64,000 nt of DNA from Akebia trifoliata (lineage: Eukaryota; Streptophyta; Magnoliopsida; Ranunculales; Lardizabalaceae), in contig CM030706.1 of assembly GCA_017979445.1 (NCBI GenBank), forward strand, positions 13,006,967 to 13,070,966. Reading direction: 5' to 3'. Shown here one piece after another: positions 33,821 to 45,418 of the stretch (its first letter is position 1; each line of letters opens with the position of its first letter). Both the position numbers and the translations under genes were made by a program. The notes below the pieces were generated by a model, which did no database searches, was not told the DNA's origin, and saw only the letters and a program-made list of their open reading frames with translations.

Positions 33821-34281
33821 TCACTTAGTAAGATAGTAAATCTTACTAGATGTCATTAGGTCCACTTGGAACATCAAATTAGAAATTTGACGCGGTAGCC
33901 TTTTAGATTTCGTGAAAAAAACTTAGATTTTAAAAATAAAATTGATCTTAATCTTCGATGTTGAAAGTGGATGACTATGATCTCCCAATTTGAAAATCGA
34001 AATCCAACGGTGAAAGTTGATCATTTTTCAAAATTCTTAGAATTTATCCTTTATGATTGTATATTTCATAGAATTTTAATTCTAAACTAGGGATTTTGAT
34101 GGAATTTCTTAGCCACCCATTTTCAAAACTTGGATCCAAATATTATTTTTAAAAATTGAATTTTATTCTCGGATCCAAATTTTTTCCATCAAATCTAAGA
34201 AGACTATGGTATTGGATTATCAATGAGGGAACCACGTGGCCTAATGACCCTTAGTAATTTTGAAATCTTAATGTGTTAGTC
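33821..34281 (+). mobile_element. Miniature inverted-repeat element, copy 4
   Basis: The left end reads CACTTAGTAAGATAGTAAA then TCTTACTAGATGTCATTAGG; the right end reads CCTAATGACCCTTAGTAATT then GAAATCTTAATG. The interior has the family's TTCTTAGAATTTATCC block and CGAAATCCAACGGTGAAAG, as in the copies around the allene oxide cyclase gene. It lies inside the leader of the nested retrotransposon, so this copy or its host sequence arrived as part of a nest. Confidence 0.65.
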
Positions 34282-34639
34282 GAGATAACCCAAGTCCTCA
34301 TTGAGAAATTTGTTGAGTCCTAAATTCAAAAATGCAAATAAATTTCTAAAATTTCAAGGAAAAAAAAAAAGAATTTTTTGTGCATTGGATCTGATCGATT
34401 ATTCTATGTTATGTTCATTGATTGATTATCTGAAATGCCATGATCTTAATGGATATATACATGCTTTGATTTTGAATTGGATATTTTGGATATTTCTGTA
34501 TTTTGATCAATATTTATTCGATATCCATATGTTGATGGTTTGATTGGTTTGATCTAGCCCATGGGCCCATTTATTCAAAAAAAGGCCCCGGGCACACCCC
34601 ACCCTGTTTTTCACACACCACATGCACGTTTACTGTTTT

Positions 34640-35240
34640 GCACTCTTGCACGTCCTATATAGCCAACGTGGCACTAGTGTGTGGCCCGGTCTCTTCTGAG
34701 ATGCGACGTCATTCATGAAAACCACAACTCTAGTCACGTACCTTAGGGTATATCAAACTGGGGCATCAATACCGTTTGATCAGGTGATTCTGAGAGGTAT
34801 ATTGATACACCTAGGCTGGAGCGACCTAAGCCTTTGACCTATTGTAAGCCACACAATCACATGTCCTGATTGCCAATGTAGTACTAGTACGTGGTCGGTC
34901 CCCTCGTGGGATGCCAAATCATTTATGAAAGCTACAATTCTATATAAAAGATAATATAAGTATATCAATTGCACTTCTTGGTCAAAACAAGTGCCTAAGC
35001 GAGATCTTGCCCCACTATTCCCTACTGTACGAGGGGGATAGACTATGTCTATTCTAGACGAGAGGTATTTAAGTGGGCCCTTGCTCAGCATTGTGCGCCA
35101 CCTCTCAACTGGAGATCGAACTGACTGTTTTTGGTTTCAGAGAAGTGAGTTGAGGTTTCAGATTATCACCTATACGGTATATCAAACCAAGTCACCACGT
35201 ATCGAGAGGTATATAGGTGTACTTGGGCAATGGTGGCCAG
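34640..35240. repeat. Diverged direct repeats, about 210-230 bp
   Basis: Two blocks starting at about 34653 and 34875 share GCCAA(C/T)GT(G/A)G and ACTAGT(G/A)(T/C)GTGG, then a CACAACTCTA-like block, then GTATATCAA. A third partial copy starting GTATATCAAACC lies at 35178. These are leader repeats of the nested element with no coding meaning. Confidence 0.5.
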
Positions 35241-36639
35241 ATAAAAATGCATTGCACATAGTAAGCTTAGAGTCTAGAAACCTTCCCTGTATGTCACGAC
35301 TCGAACTTATCGTGGGTGTTCCCGGGTTGTTTATTGAATGAAACCTTTTAATTGATGAATGTCTAAGAATGATGAATGTATGGTTGTCCTCAAGGATTAA
35401 AGTTTTTCTTTTACCTGATTAAAATGGGTGCACCAACCTAATAAAGAATCCATTTTCATAATGACCCAGTCCATCTCGATCCAACAATCATGATGGGTCA
35501 AACCATTCAAATCAAAATGGTATTCAAACTTTTTGGTGAATTCGGGCTTCAATCCATTTGTTTTTTTAAAAAAGTGTGGTTTCCAAAAGAAAATATTTTT
35601 CCAGAAGAAAAGTGTTTTCTAGAAAAAATATTTTCCAAAAGAAAAGAGAAGGAAGGAAAAATGATTTACAAAAGATATATTTTTGCATGAACCTTGGAAA
35701 TTTTCTTATTTGCATGGATTTTGAAAAATTACTAAAATATGTTTTTCTAAAAAGAAAATGATTGCAAAAAATAATCAGAATTGTGAAAATTATTATTCAA
35801 TAAGAATATTATTTTTCAATAATTTTCAAGAGTGTAATAAAATTATTTTCCTTCTGAATAATCATTGAATGGATGAATTGTTTGATGGATTGAATTCAAT
35901 AAAATCTCAGGGTTTGTTTAAAATGTTATCAAGGGGGTGACACTGAAACTGATTAAATTCACCTTCAATGAGGTTTAAAGGTTATCATTGTACCTAAGCT
36001 CAATCGTCCATCATCTAGCTAGGGTTGTAAATCTGGTCAGTTACAGTAAACGTCAATATCAAGTCAGCAGTCAGAAATGACCTCAAAATTTTTCAACATC
36101 GTCCAATTGTTCTTTGAAGATCATAGTGCTTCAATCCTACCGGTTGTAAGCAATATCTCAGTCCTCAGTCCTAATCAAACTCGTGTGGGTACTTGTCTTG
36201 AGTTTTCATGAGTCATTTGGGTTAGCTCGAGTCCTTTTTTCCAGCAAGGTCATGTCTTCCTTAGATTGAGCTTACTCTTTCCTATTGAGTCAAGTTAGTT
36301 CATCGAGTCTATAGAGGTGTCTGTTGCCCCATCTGAAATTGATCGAATAAAAGAAATTTTTTAATACCTCGAGCGCATTAACGAATTAACTAATAATTTG
36401 ATAAATTTCATTTTTGAACAAGAAGATAAGAGTCGGGCTCAACTTTTAATCGAGAAAGGAAAGGTCTTTGATCTCGAAACAGAAAATAATTCCTAAAGAG
36501 ATTCAAATAGAAACCATCTTATCCCTAGTAGAACACGAGGGGATAATGAATTTACTCAGAAATTTCAAAAGACTTGTTCTCGTGATCATATGAGGGTATG
36601 TTAGGTACAAGCTTGGGTGTTGTTCAACATGAAATAGAT
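35241..36639. other. Unassigned interior of the nested element
   Basis: AT-rich; short AAGAAAAGTG/AAAATATTTTCC repeats occur at 35575-35650. No domain was recognised. It probably holds what is left of the missing gag-pol region. Confidence 0.35.
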
Positions 36640-37425
36640 ACTCGTCTATATCAATGGAATCAAAGAAGATGTTATAAAATGTATCAGCGCTATCCTCACA
36701 ACATCTTGAGTTGCAAATCACATATTATCAGTCAATATGGGGATACCTTTTGAACTGATATCTGATAATGGGTCGTACTTCAAAGCATAAATCATTACTC
36801 TGTGTTTAAAGTTGAAGATCCGGAATCACAAATCATCCCCCTACCGTCGTCCTCAGATCAATGAAACGTTTGAAGCAGTTAGTAAGAGTCTCAAGACTAT
36901 CATCAGGAAAATGTGTCAATCACATCAAGATTGGTCAGAAAAATTATCAATCACGCTTTGGACATATCGAATTCCAATTCGATCCTCTATTGGAGCTACT
37001 CCCTACTCCTTAGTGTATGACATGGAAGCAGTCTTGCCAGTTGAAATGAAAATTCCGTCTCTCAGGGTCTTGTTGAAAAATCATTTGTTAGAAACAGATT
37101 GGGTTCGTCAACAGTATGAAGAATTAAACTTGATCGAAGAAAACGAGTTAAAGCCTTGTACCACGTGCAAGCTTATCTAAGAAAAGTCACCCGTGCATTT
37201 GACAAGAAGGTCAAAGCTCATCATTTACAAGTCAAGGATTTAACTATCAGACTTCAAAAAAAATGAACACTCCTCCTCAACTATAGGAGAAAGTCTGAGC
37301 ACAATTGGAGAAATTCATTCATTAAGGAAATACTGTATCGAAAAGTTGTCAGACTTCAAAATCATTAGGGAAGTGAACTACAAGAACCAACCAACCTTGA
37401 CCAGATCAAGCAGTACTACATTTAA
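36640..37425 (+). pseudogene. Integrase C-terminal half of the nested element
   Basis: Plus-strand text reads YINGIKEDVIKC, then MGIPFELISDNGSYFK (a catalytic Asp), then a stop. The longer open part (36812-37180) has SSPYRRPQINETFEAVSKSL with the catalytic Glu, TLWTYRIPIRSSIGATPYSL, MEAVLPVEMKIPSLRV and YEELNLIEEN. After a frameshift it continues KVTRAFDKKVKAHHLQVKDL and ends NLDQIKQYYI. This matches the C-terminal integrase of gypsy elements. RT and RNase H are absent upstream, so the element lost most of its coding region by deletion. Confidence 0.88.
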
Positions 37426-38795
37426 GGAGGCCATCTTTGGCCGAATCAATTCTCCTATTACCCAGTTCAATATAACCTTTCTCAACCCTTTTGCAATCTT
37501 TTCAAAAAGAAAAAAATTATGCCTTCTTCTTTCTCAGCCCGATCACCTAACTTAGGGGAGGGAAAAATTCGAACTACGTTTTGCTCTGATCCCAACAATT
37601 TGGGGTACGTAGGCAACCTGAGAAGTTTCTTCAGGCCCGACCACATCAAAAAAAAAAAATAGATTTCCTGACAAAGAAAAAATCTAAAAAGAAAAAAAAT
37701 TCAAAAGAAAAAATTGTCAAAGTAGGGAAGAAAATTCAAGAAAAAATAAAATAATTTAAAAGGAAATACCACACAAGAGGCATTTGGGTTTTTGAGCCTC
37801 AAGATTCTTTTCTTTTTATGCCTAGTCCTAAGTCTACGTATAAAAGTCCTCCTAAGTATCGTGTGAAAAAAGTTAAGGAAGGTAGCAAAGCATGATCAGA
37901 CAGCAACTCCAGAAATTCAGACAGGAAGAAAAAAAAAGCCTGCTAGGTTGAAAACCCAAAAGGGCAACTTAGGCAAAAATTAAGGCAAGCTCGCAAGGTT
38001 AAAAATCTGAAAGGATGACCTTGGCAACAATCAAAGCAAGGAAAAAAGAAAAAATTGTAAGCTCGCTAGATCGAAAACCTAAAAAGGCTATCTAGGCAAA
38101 AGCTAGATCATGCTCGCTAGATTGAAAACCTGAATAGGCAATCTAGGCAAAACTTAGAGCTATCAAAAAATAAAAGAAAATCTCCGTTGAGTTGAGAAGC
38201 TGAAAAGGTAGCCCGAGCCGAAATATCAGAAGTTCGAATGATCAAGTTTCAATACCCAGTTTGAACCAAATATAGACTCAGTGGATACAAGTATCTCATC
38301 TATGATCTGAAGAGTTTCATGTTTCTAAGCGAACCGACGGGGAGAAAGAACAAATTCTATGATGAATTTCAGAAAGAAATATTTTGTTCCAATTTTTTTG
38401 AGCCTGACTCAAAATCTTCAACATAAAAGGTCAAAATTAAAAGTTAAACCTTTATTGCACTTGCGGTAATCAAGGATTTCAAACTTTCATAACAATGGCA
38501 CTTCCTTTTTCTAAAGAATATAGTTTCCCCCTATACTAGGGGCATTTGTTTTCAAATTATGTTCAATTATCCCTAGTGTAATATTCCTGTCAATCTAGGG
38601 GCATTTTGGTTCTGAAGCCTAGTCAATTTCAACCCCAAAGGATAAGGTGAACTTTGAATTAAAGGTTACCCTCTTAATAGCAATTTTGAAAACTCTTTAG
38701 ATTCAAAGAGAGTTAAAATGTTTACCGGACCTTCATAAATTCAATTTTTTATTTAAAAAAAAATCAAATGCGGTGTAAATCCCCCATTTATCCCC
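37426..38795 (+). mobile_element. 3' untranslated region, first part, nested element
   Basis: Contains the block GGGTACGTAGGCAACCTGAG (about 37602), common after integrase in Tat elements, then four copies of a roughly 70-base unit with GCTAGATTGAAAACCTGA and GGCAATCTAGGCAAAA (37940-38160). The same blocks appear in reverse at 14600-15200 and partly at 49876-49970. Confidence 0.65.
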
Positions 38796-39900
38796 AAAAA
38801 ATTAGTTCATTACTCTTTACCTTGAGCAGGTAGAGTAGGACTCCCAAAAAAATTAGTTCATTACCCTTTCACTCCGAGTAGGTAGAGTAGAACTTTCCCA
38901 AAAAAAAAAAAATTAGTTCATTACTCTTTTGGCCTGGGTAGGTAGAGTAGGACTCCCAAAAAAATTAGTTCATTACTCTTTTACTCCAAGTAGGTAGAGT
39001 AGAACTTCCAAAAAAAAAAATTAGTTCATTACTCTTTCACCCTTAGCAGGTAGAGTAGGACTCCAAAAAAATTTGTTCATTACTCTTTCACTCCGAGTAG
39101 GTAGAGTAGAACTTCTCAAAAAAAAAATTAGTTCATTACTCTTTCACCCTGGGCAGGTAGAGTAGGACTCCTAAAAAATTAGTTCGTTACTCTTTCACTT
39201 CGAGTAGGTAGAGTAGAACTTCCTAAAAAAAATTAGTTCATTACTCTTTCACCCTAGGCAGGTAGAGTAGGACTCCCAAAAAATTAGTTAATTACTCTTT
39301 CACTCTGAGTAGGTAGAGTAGAACTTCCCAAAAAAAATTAATTCATTACTCTTTCACCTTGGGCAGGTAGAGTAGGACTCCTAAAAAATTAGTTCATTAC
39401 TCTTTCACTCCGAGTAGGTAGAGTAGAACTTCCTAAAAAAATTAGTTCATTACTCTTTCAAAAAAGTAGAGTAGAACTTCCCAAAAAAATTAGTTCATTA
39501 CTCTTTCACCCTGGGCAGGTAGAGTAGGACTCTCAAAAAGCTTAGTTCATTACTCTTTCACTCCGAGTAGGTAGAGTAGAACTTCCTAAAAAATTTAGTT
39601 CATTACTCTTTCACTCCAAGTAGGTAGAGTAGAACTTAAAAAAAAATTAGTTCATTACTCTTTCACCCTAGGTAGATAGCGTAGGACTCTCAAAAAGCTA
39701 AGTTCATTACTCTTTCACTCCGAGTAGGTAGAGTAGAACTTCTCAAAAAAATTAGTTCAGTACTTTTTCACTCCGAGTAGGTAGAGTAGAATTTTCCAAA
39801 AAAATTAGTTTATTACTCTTTCACCCTGGGCAGGTAGAGTAGGACTCCCAAAAAAAAAAATTCATTACTCTTTCGCCCAGAGTAGGTAGAGTAGGACATT
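38796..39900 (+). repeat. Tandem array of 21 units, about 52 bp, two alternating variants
   Basis: Every unit has TTAGTTCATTACTCTTTCAC, then GTAGGTAGAGTAG, then a run of A. Two versions exist: one with CCTGGGCAGG...TAGGACTCC (variant A) and one with CTCCGAGTAGG...TAGAACTTCC (variant B). Counting 21 units, the first twelve alternate strictly A-B, after which the order is A/B mixed with one shortened copy. The array ends at about 39900, 360 bases before the LTR. Ten units of the same family, nearly all variant A, lie at 50590-51100 in another element. Confidence 0.92.
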
Positions 39901-40248
39901 CAACTTTTTCCCAATTTTTGTTTAGATTTGTCTCAAATCTCATTCAAATTTTCTCGAGTTTTGTTTTACTCAGATTTTGCTCAGTTTCACACAATACATA
40001 CATTCACACTTGCAGTTTTTAGTCAGGGAGAATTCTCTAAAATTCAAGGATCTGACACTGTCAGTGAGAGCTTACGCTCGAGGACCTGACAACTTTTTAG
40101 TTCGGAGAGAGCTTTACGCTGAAGGATCCGAACACCTCGACGAATTGCTAAATCAGGCTGCAAAATGAACTGTCACTAGCTTTTGGCATTCGGATATCGC
40201 ACTATCTACCAAAATAGATTTGCTATCAGTTTGCTTCAACCCTCTGCC

Positions 40249-40257
40249 AAAGAGGGG
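40249..40257 (+). other. Polypurine tract of the nested element
   Basis: AAAGAGGGG, followed by CATC and the LTR start. Primer for second-strand DNA synthesis in LTR elements. Confidence 0.8.
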
Positions 40258-40261
40258 CATC

Positions 40262-42010
40262 TGTAGACACCTCTTTTTTGCACTCGCCTGATTAATCAAC
40301 TCGTCAACCCGATCGCAATGATACCCAATGATGGATGTTATTTCCATTGCTTTATTTTGTTACCAGAAATGTTTTAGAAATCCGGATGAGGTATCTCGAA
40401 CTGAAAAAATCTTAGAAACCACGCTACGCTAGGAAAATACGACTTCAGAAACATAGAAATCATCATCTTGCAGACCTAAAACGAAGCTTCACGATAAAAA
40501 TCACTAAAAATTGACTAAATTACCAAAATACCCCTAACATCAAAAAAACCCTAGAGCCTACGTTACGATTAGGAAAATCCATTCAAACACATAAAACAAC
40601 AAATCGAAACCAAATAAATCATTTCGCCAATTTTCACAAAATTTGACAAAATTATGAAAATGCCCCTCATAAAGTTCATGATCATTTCACACAAAAAATT
40701 TCATAAATGACACAAACCAATATTTCCATTGAATTCCTTATGAAAAATCGATTCTAAAACATCCTGAAACATAAAAAACCGACTTAAAACGTGAAAAGTG
40801 CTCTCCGGGGGCAAAACGATAATTTCACAATTTTCATAATTAAAATTTTTGAAATTAATAAATAAAAAATTAAATAATTAAAGTGAAACATTAATGAAAT
40901 TAATTTAAAATTTTGAACTAAAAAAATCGATCAATCGGGCTCTTATGAAAAATTGTTGAGGGTTCGTGAGATATTTCTTTAAGGACCCCTCCATTTGGGG
41001 GTCTAAAGAATTAAAGATATAATAGAGGGGGGTTTTCCAAAAATTTAAAGTCAATCAAACAAGACTAAAGTCAAGGTATTAAAGTCAATCAAGCAAGACT
41101 AAAGTCAAAATTAAAGTCAATTAAGCAAGACTGAAGTCAAAGATATTAAAAGTCAATCAATTAAAACTAAAGTCAAAATATTAAAAGTCAATCAAATAAG
41201 ACCAAAAGTCATAATAGAGTTCTAATTAAATAATAACTCAATCTAATAGAGTTCTAACTAAAACACAACTCCACCTAAAATAATTCTAATTAAAACACAA
41301 CTCTACCTAAAACGAGACTAATTAAAACACAACTCTAATTAAAAGAACTCTAATTAAACACTAACTCTATCAAAATCAACCCCTAAAAAAGTCTATAAAT
41401 AGGGGTGCTCACACCCTATTTTCGTATCAAATCATAAACCCTAAGAGAAGTAGGTCTAAAAGCCCCTTAGCCTCCCATAAACCCTAATTTTGGAGTCCCA
41501 ACTCCTTACCTAACATCCCTTCTTCGATTTTAGCCTAAAAAACACCTAAAAGCCCTTCAAAATATCCTAAAATCCATTAAAAAATTTGAAGAATTCAGAT
41601 CCAAGAAAGAAGAGATACCTTGCCTCGGAGATCGAAAATCAAATCCGGAGACAGAACGAAGCAAGAAGTACGGTATAAGAAGCAATTTTTGTCGGATCTG
41701 AGGGAACAAAGTCTTTGCTATCGGAAAGGTGTAACTTCTTATTTTTTATTTTTTTTATTATCTAGGTTTTTTTAGCAGTGTAACCTATTTGTGAAGTTAG
41801 TAGAGACCGGCTTTGGCCAGGCGGGGTTGGTGCCTAACACCTTCCAACCCCATAACATGAACCCCGAATTCAATTTTTTCTATTCTAGATTAGTTCTTTA
41901 TCTATTTAGAGTCATTGATCGGTTTCTAGACCGTAATAACTAGGTGGCGACTCCCAAACGTCAAGGGTAAAAAATGGATCCGCGCACCCCGCGGATCGAG
42001 GGCACTTTCA
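40262..42010 (+). repeat. 3' LTR of the nested element
   Basis: Begins TGTAGACACC and ends GGCACTTTCA, 1749 bases. It pairs with 30204-31981. An open frame on its minus strand (MEITSIIGYHCDRVDELINQ) is LTR sequence and should not be taken for gag. Confidence 0.92.
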
Positions 42011-42814
42011 TTTGGCCATGTCGTTCCGATCTAGACCAACATCTGTATTGAACCGGTAATTTTGCCAGAATATCTCCGCCAGGTCCTGGCAGTTCTTAAT
42101 GAGGGTGTGGTCCAACCTGGAGAACCATTTGAGTGCCGGCCCTGTCAAACTTCTCTGGAACAACTGCACCAATAGCCTGTTGTCCTCGCCATATTGGCAC
42201 ATGGATGCACAGTATAACTTTAGATGCGACAGAAGACACCCTACTCCATTATATTTCTCGAATTGTGGACACTTGAACTTAGCCGACAACTGTGCATTTG
42301 GGTAAAAGCAGAGGTCCTTAAATCGAGTCCCGCTCATCGTGTTGAGGCCCTTCATTCTTCTCATCTCTTTTTGCAGAGACTCGATTTGTTGAGCCAATTT
42401 TTCGTCTATTGGGCTTTTGGCCTCTGTGGTCCTGTACTCACATTTGTCGTCAGGAATAACCATAGGGGGTGGTCGATTCTGTGGGATATAGAGCGGGTCC
42501 CCTTGGTATTCAGGCATTGCAGGAGGCATTGTGGTCTGTGGTCCCTGTGGAGGTTGCTCGTGTAGATCTTGATTTGATCCGGACGCATGCTATTGTATTG
42601 TTTGGACTTGTATGATGCTGGCGTTGGCTAATACAGTACTTACTATCTTTTTTTGTCTCTCGATTATCTTCAATAGTGCTGTTATTTGTGGATCAATACC
42701 TGACGTTTCGGTTACTGGGAGTTGTGCTGGTTCAGAAGAACTCATGGTCACTGTAGATGATCTCAAAAAATATGGAGGTACCTCTGGCTGCTTGTATTTC
42801 TTTCGCTTGGCCAC
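42011..42814 (-). pseudogene. Gag, 5' part, of the minus-strand gypsy element
   Basis: One frame runs from MAKRKKYKQPEVPPYFLRSS at 42814 to RNDMAK at the insertion point, broken only by a TAG near 42590. Residues include FKCPQFEKYNG, LLSHLKLYCASM, LFQRSLTGPALKWFSRLD and FWQNYRFNTDVGLDRNDMAK, the conserved capsid domain of gypsy gag. It resumes beyond the nested element at 30203 on the same strand. The first 42011-42015 bases are the right copy of the target duplication. The start at 42814 is the first Met of the frame and comes before Lys-rich text typical of gag N-termini. Confidence 0.9.
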
Positions 42815-42914
42815 CTGTGGGTACAGAAGACCAAACGTTACTATCTTGTTTAGAAAAAATGAAGATGCATGATATTTTATTAAGTCGGGTAAAGTTATTT
42901 ATTATGAGTTTTAA

Positions 42915-43825
42915 CGAAAAAGTAATTTCTCGACGCGGAGCCGACATCAACACGGAGTTGGTAAAATGTTTTACAAAAGAATTACATCAGCACGGAGCTG
43001 GCATCGACACGGAGTCGGTAAAATATTTTTGAAAACGGAATTAACTCAGAGCGGAGCTGGCATCAACATGGAGTCGGCATCAACACGAAGTTGGCATCAG
43101 CACGGAGATGGCATCGACACGGAGTCGATAAATTATTTTGTTTAAAAAGGTAAATTCATCAACACGAAGTTGGCATCGACACGGAGTAGGAAAAACATTT
43201 TGAAAGTGGAATTATCTTAGCACGAAGCTGGCATCGACACGGAGTCAGGAAAGTATTTTGAAAATATAATTTTATCAGCACGGAACTGGCATCGACACGG
43301 AGTAGGGAAAACATTTTGAAAAAGTAATTTCATCAGCACGGAATTGGCATCGACACGGAGTAGGAAAAATATTTTGAAAAAGTAATTTCATCAGCATGGA
43401 GCTGGCATCGACACGGAGTCAGGACAATATTTTGAAAAGGTAATGTCATCAGCACGGAGTTGGTATCGACACAGAGTCGGAAAAATATTTTGAAAAGGTA
43501 ATTTCATTAGCACGGAGCTGGCATCGACACGGAGTCAGGAAAATATTTTAAAAAAGTAATTTCATCAGCACGGGACTGGCATCGACACGGAGTCGAGAAA
43601 ATATTTTGAAAAAGTAATTTCATCAGCACGGAGCTAGCATCGACACGGAGTTGGGAAAATATTTTGAAAAGGTAATTTCATCAGCACGGAGTCGAAAAAA
43701 TATTTTGAAAAAGTAATTCCATCAGTACGGAGCTGGCATCGACACGGAGTCGGGAAAATATTTTGAACAGCACGGGGCTGGCATCGACATGGAGTGGATA
43801 AAATATTTTGAAAAAGTAATTTCTG
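42915..43825. repeat. Tandem array, about 59 bp, CACGGAG units
   Basis: About fourteen copies of ATCAGCACGGAGCTGGCATC, GACACGGAGTCGGGAAAATA and TTTTGAAAAAGTAATTT. Early copies (42915-43180) are more diverged. It lies just upstream of the gag start on the minus strand, so it is in the leader of that element. It has no coding meaning. Confidence 0.92.
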
Positions 43826-44150
43826 AGATAAATCGAGTTGAAATAACTCATGTTTTTGGCAGCCTCCAATTCAGTTATCTGAAATCACCGTCGGTCAGGC
43901 AGATCTCCAAGGAAGAGGCGGCGCATAATGGCATTCTTAAATCACCTTATTCTTTTAATAGATGTAGTCTATCCCCCTCGTATCAATAAGGTTAGATCTT
44001 TCTAGGCACTGACTTTGATCAAGGACTGCAATTGGTGCTTTTTTAAATCTGTGTTTTTTTTGAAAGAATTGAATGCATTTGAGTTGATTGGTCGATTGTT
44101 ATCTTTGTTATATATGAACTTGGTTCGAAATTGGATATGGATTCGATTTG
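43826..44150. other. Unassigned spacer
   Basis: Between two tandem repeats. No recognisable motif. Confidence 0.35.
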
Positions 44151-44415
44151 TATTGGATTTGGGTTTGAGACCCAGTCGAAACGGATTTGGGTTGTGGTCT
44201 CAGTTAAATATGGATATGGGTCGTGGACTTAGTTGGAATGGATATGGATCTAGGTCAAGGACCCAGTTGGAATAGATCTAGGTCGTGGACCTAATTGACA
44301 TGGATATGGATCTGGGTCGTGGGCCCAGTTGTAGTGGATTTGGGTCGTGGACCCAGATGAAATGGATCTGGGTCGTGGACCCAGTTGTGATGGATTTGGG
44401 TCGTGAACCCAGTTC
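44150..44415. repeat. Tandem repeat of GGGTCGTGGACCC palindromes
   Basis: Seven or so units of 36-40 bases, each with GATCTGGGTCGTGGACCCAG or a near variant followed by TTG-ATGGAT. The GGGTC/GACCC halves are self-complementary, so each unit can form a small hairpin. Confidence 0.85.
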
Positions 44416-44689
44416 TAAACAGATACAAGTCAGGACCCGGTTCACAAAATCGTTTTGATTTGGGAAAATCCGCAAGTTCTTCCCCTTTTCTTTTCTTCAC
44501 TCTATTTTTTTTGAAATCATTGATTAACAAAATCCATTTCGCTTAATTTTTTCAAAATTTGGGATTTTTCTAAGGGTACCATCACTATTTGATCAATAGT
44601 AAGTGGGCCTCTTCAAAAATGGATTGTCGAGTTCATTCTGTGGGCTCGAGTTCATTCTGGTCCGTATTAATGGCACAGATGTAATTATC

Positions 44690-44880
44690 CTTCTGCTATC
44701 CGTGTTTTGGACATGGATGAGACATTTACTGTTTCAACCGTGCTCAAAACACGGGTAAAGTATTCATTGCTTCAACCGTGCTCCCAACACGGATGAAGTA
44801 TTCACTGCTTCAACAGTGCTCCCAACACGGATGGGGCACATTTTTGTCTATCCGTGTCATGGACATGGACCAGAAAGAAA
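44690..44880 (+). repeat. ATCCGTG/CACGGAT repeats, second location
   Basis: About four units with CTTCAACCGTGCTCCCAACA and CGGATGAAG, like the repeat at 20040-20225 (GCTTCATCCATGCCCCCAAC, ACAGATAAG). Both blocks end near ATGGACCAGAA / CGGACCAGTA. No mobile-domain gene follows here. Confidence 0.7.
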
Positions 44881-45049
44881 TCCAATTTCTGAAAATTCAC
44901 AGAACTGTTTTCTTTGCCCATGTTTTTCATGTCTCCCCTGTTTTTAAGTTTTTGGCTCACTATTTTTCTTGTATTTTGAATGATGCCATGTGCACTACTC
45001 CCTTTTACCTAAGGGAGGATAAAAATAATTTGAAAACATCTACCTAATG

Positions 45050-45418
45050 ATCTGAGGGTGCCCCATTAGGCTTATAACTTGGGCTTCGAGGCCCGACAAT
45101 AACTTGTACAATTACAATCTTGCTTGGGGGCTGATGTAACATTGAAGACTTGTGTCCTAGCATTGACTAATCAGGCACATGCATGCGGCTAGTGGGTGGC
45201 TTTATGATTACCCGATCTTCAAACCTCAATGCATATCGAAGTACGTACGTCGTTGGTTGGTGATCGGATTTGATGTGTTCATCCCTGACACTTAAAATAA
45301 CGATCTCAAGTCGTAGAACTACTAAGCATCGGGGCTAAGTATATTGAGGGTGGGGTGGCTTGGAAGTGAGGCTCTGCTTGCAAGTGCACACGTGCATTTT
45401 CATTTATTATAGATCGTG
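45050..45418. other. Unassigned retrotransposon-like spacer
   Basis: Contains a purine-rich stretch CTTGGGGGC followed by TGATGTAACA at about 45131, which could be an element end, but no partner was found. Confidence 0.3.

Larger units (their letters stand above)
30204..42010 (+). mobile_element. Nested Tat-type LTR retrotransposon, internally reduced
   Basis: A complete insertion of 11.8 kb: 5' LTR 30204-31981, primer binding site 31983-32002, leader region to about 36600, integrase remnant 36640-37425, 3' untranslated region with a tandem array, polypurine tract at 40249-40257, and 3' LTR 40262-42010. It splits a minus-strand gag whose halves resume on each side, with a 5-bp duplication (one mismatch). 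No gag, protease, RT or RNase H is visible, so it depends on other elements for movement. The leader also holds a miniature element (33821-34281) and a possible captured gene piece (32805-33030). Confidence 0.9.

Noticed and set aside
38796..39900. CRISPR-like array
   Set aside because: Plant DNA; units are contiguous variants with poly-A runs, not identical repeats with unique spacers.
44015..44530. Frames rich in Gly/Trp/Arg or Pro/His/Thr on both strands
   Set aside because: Translations of the GGGTCGTGGACCC tandem repeat.
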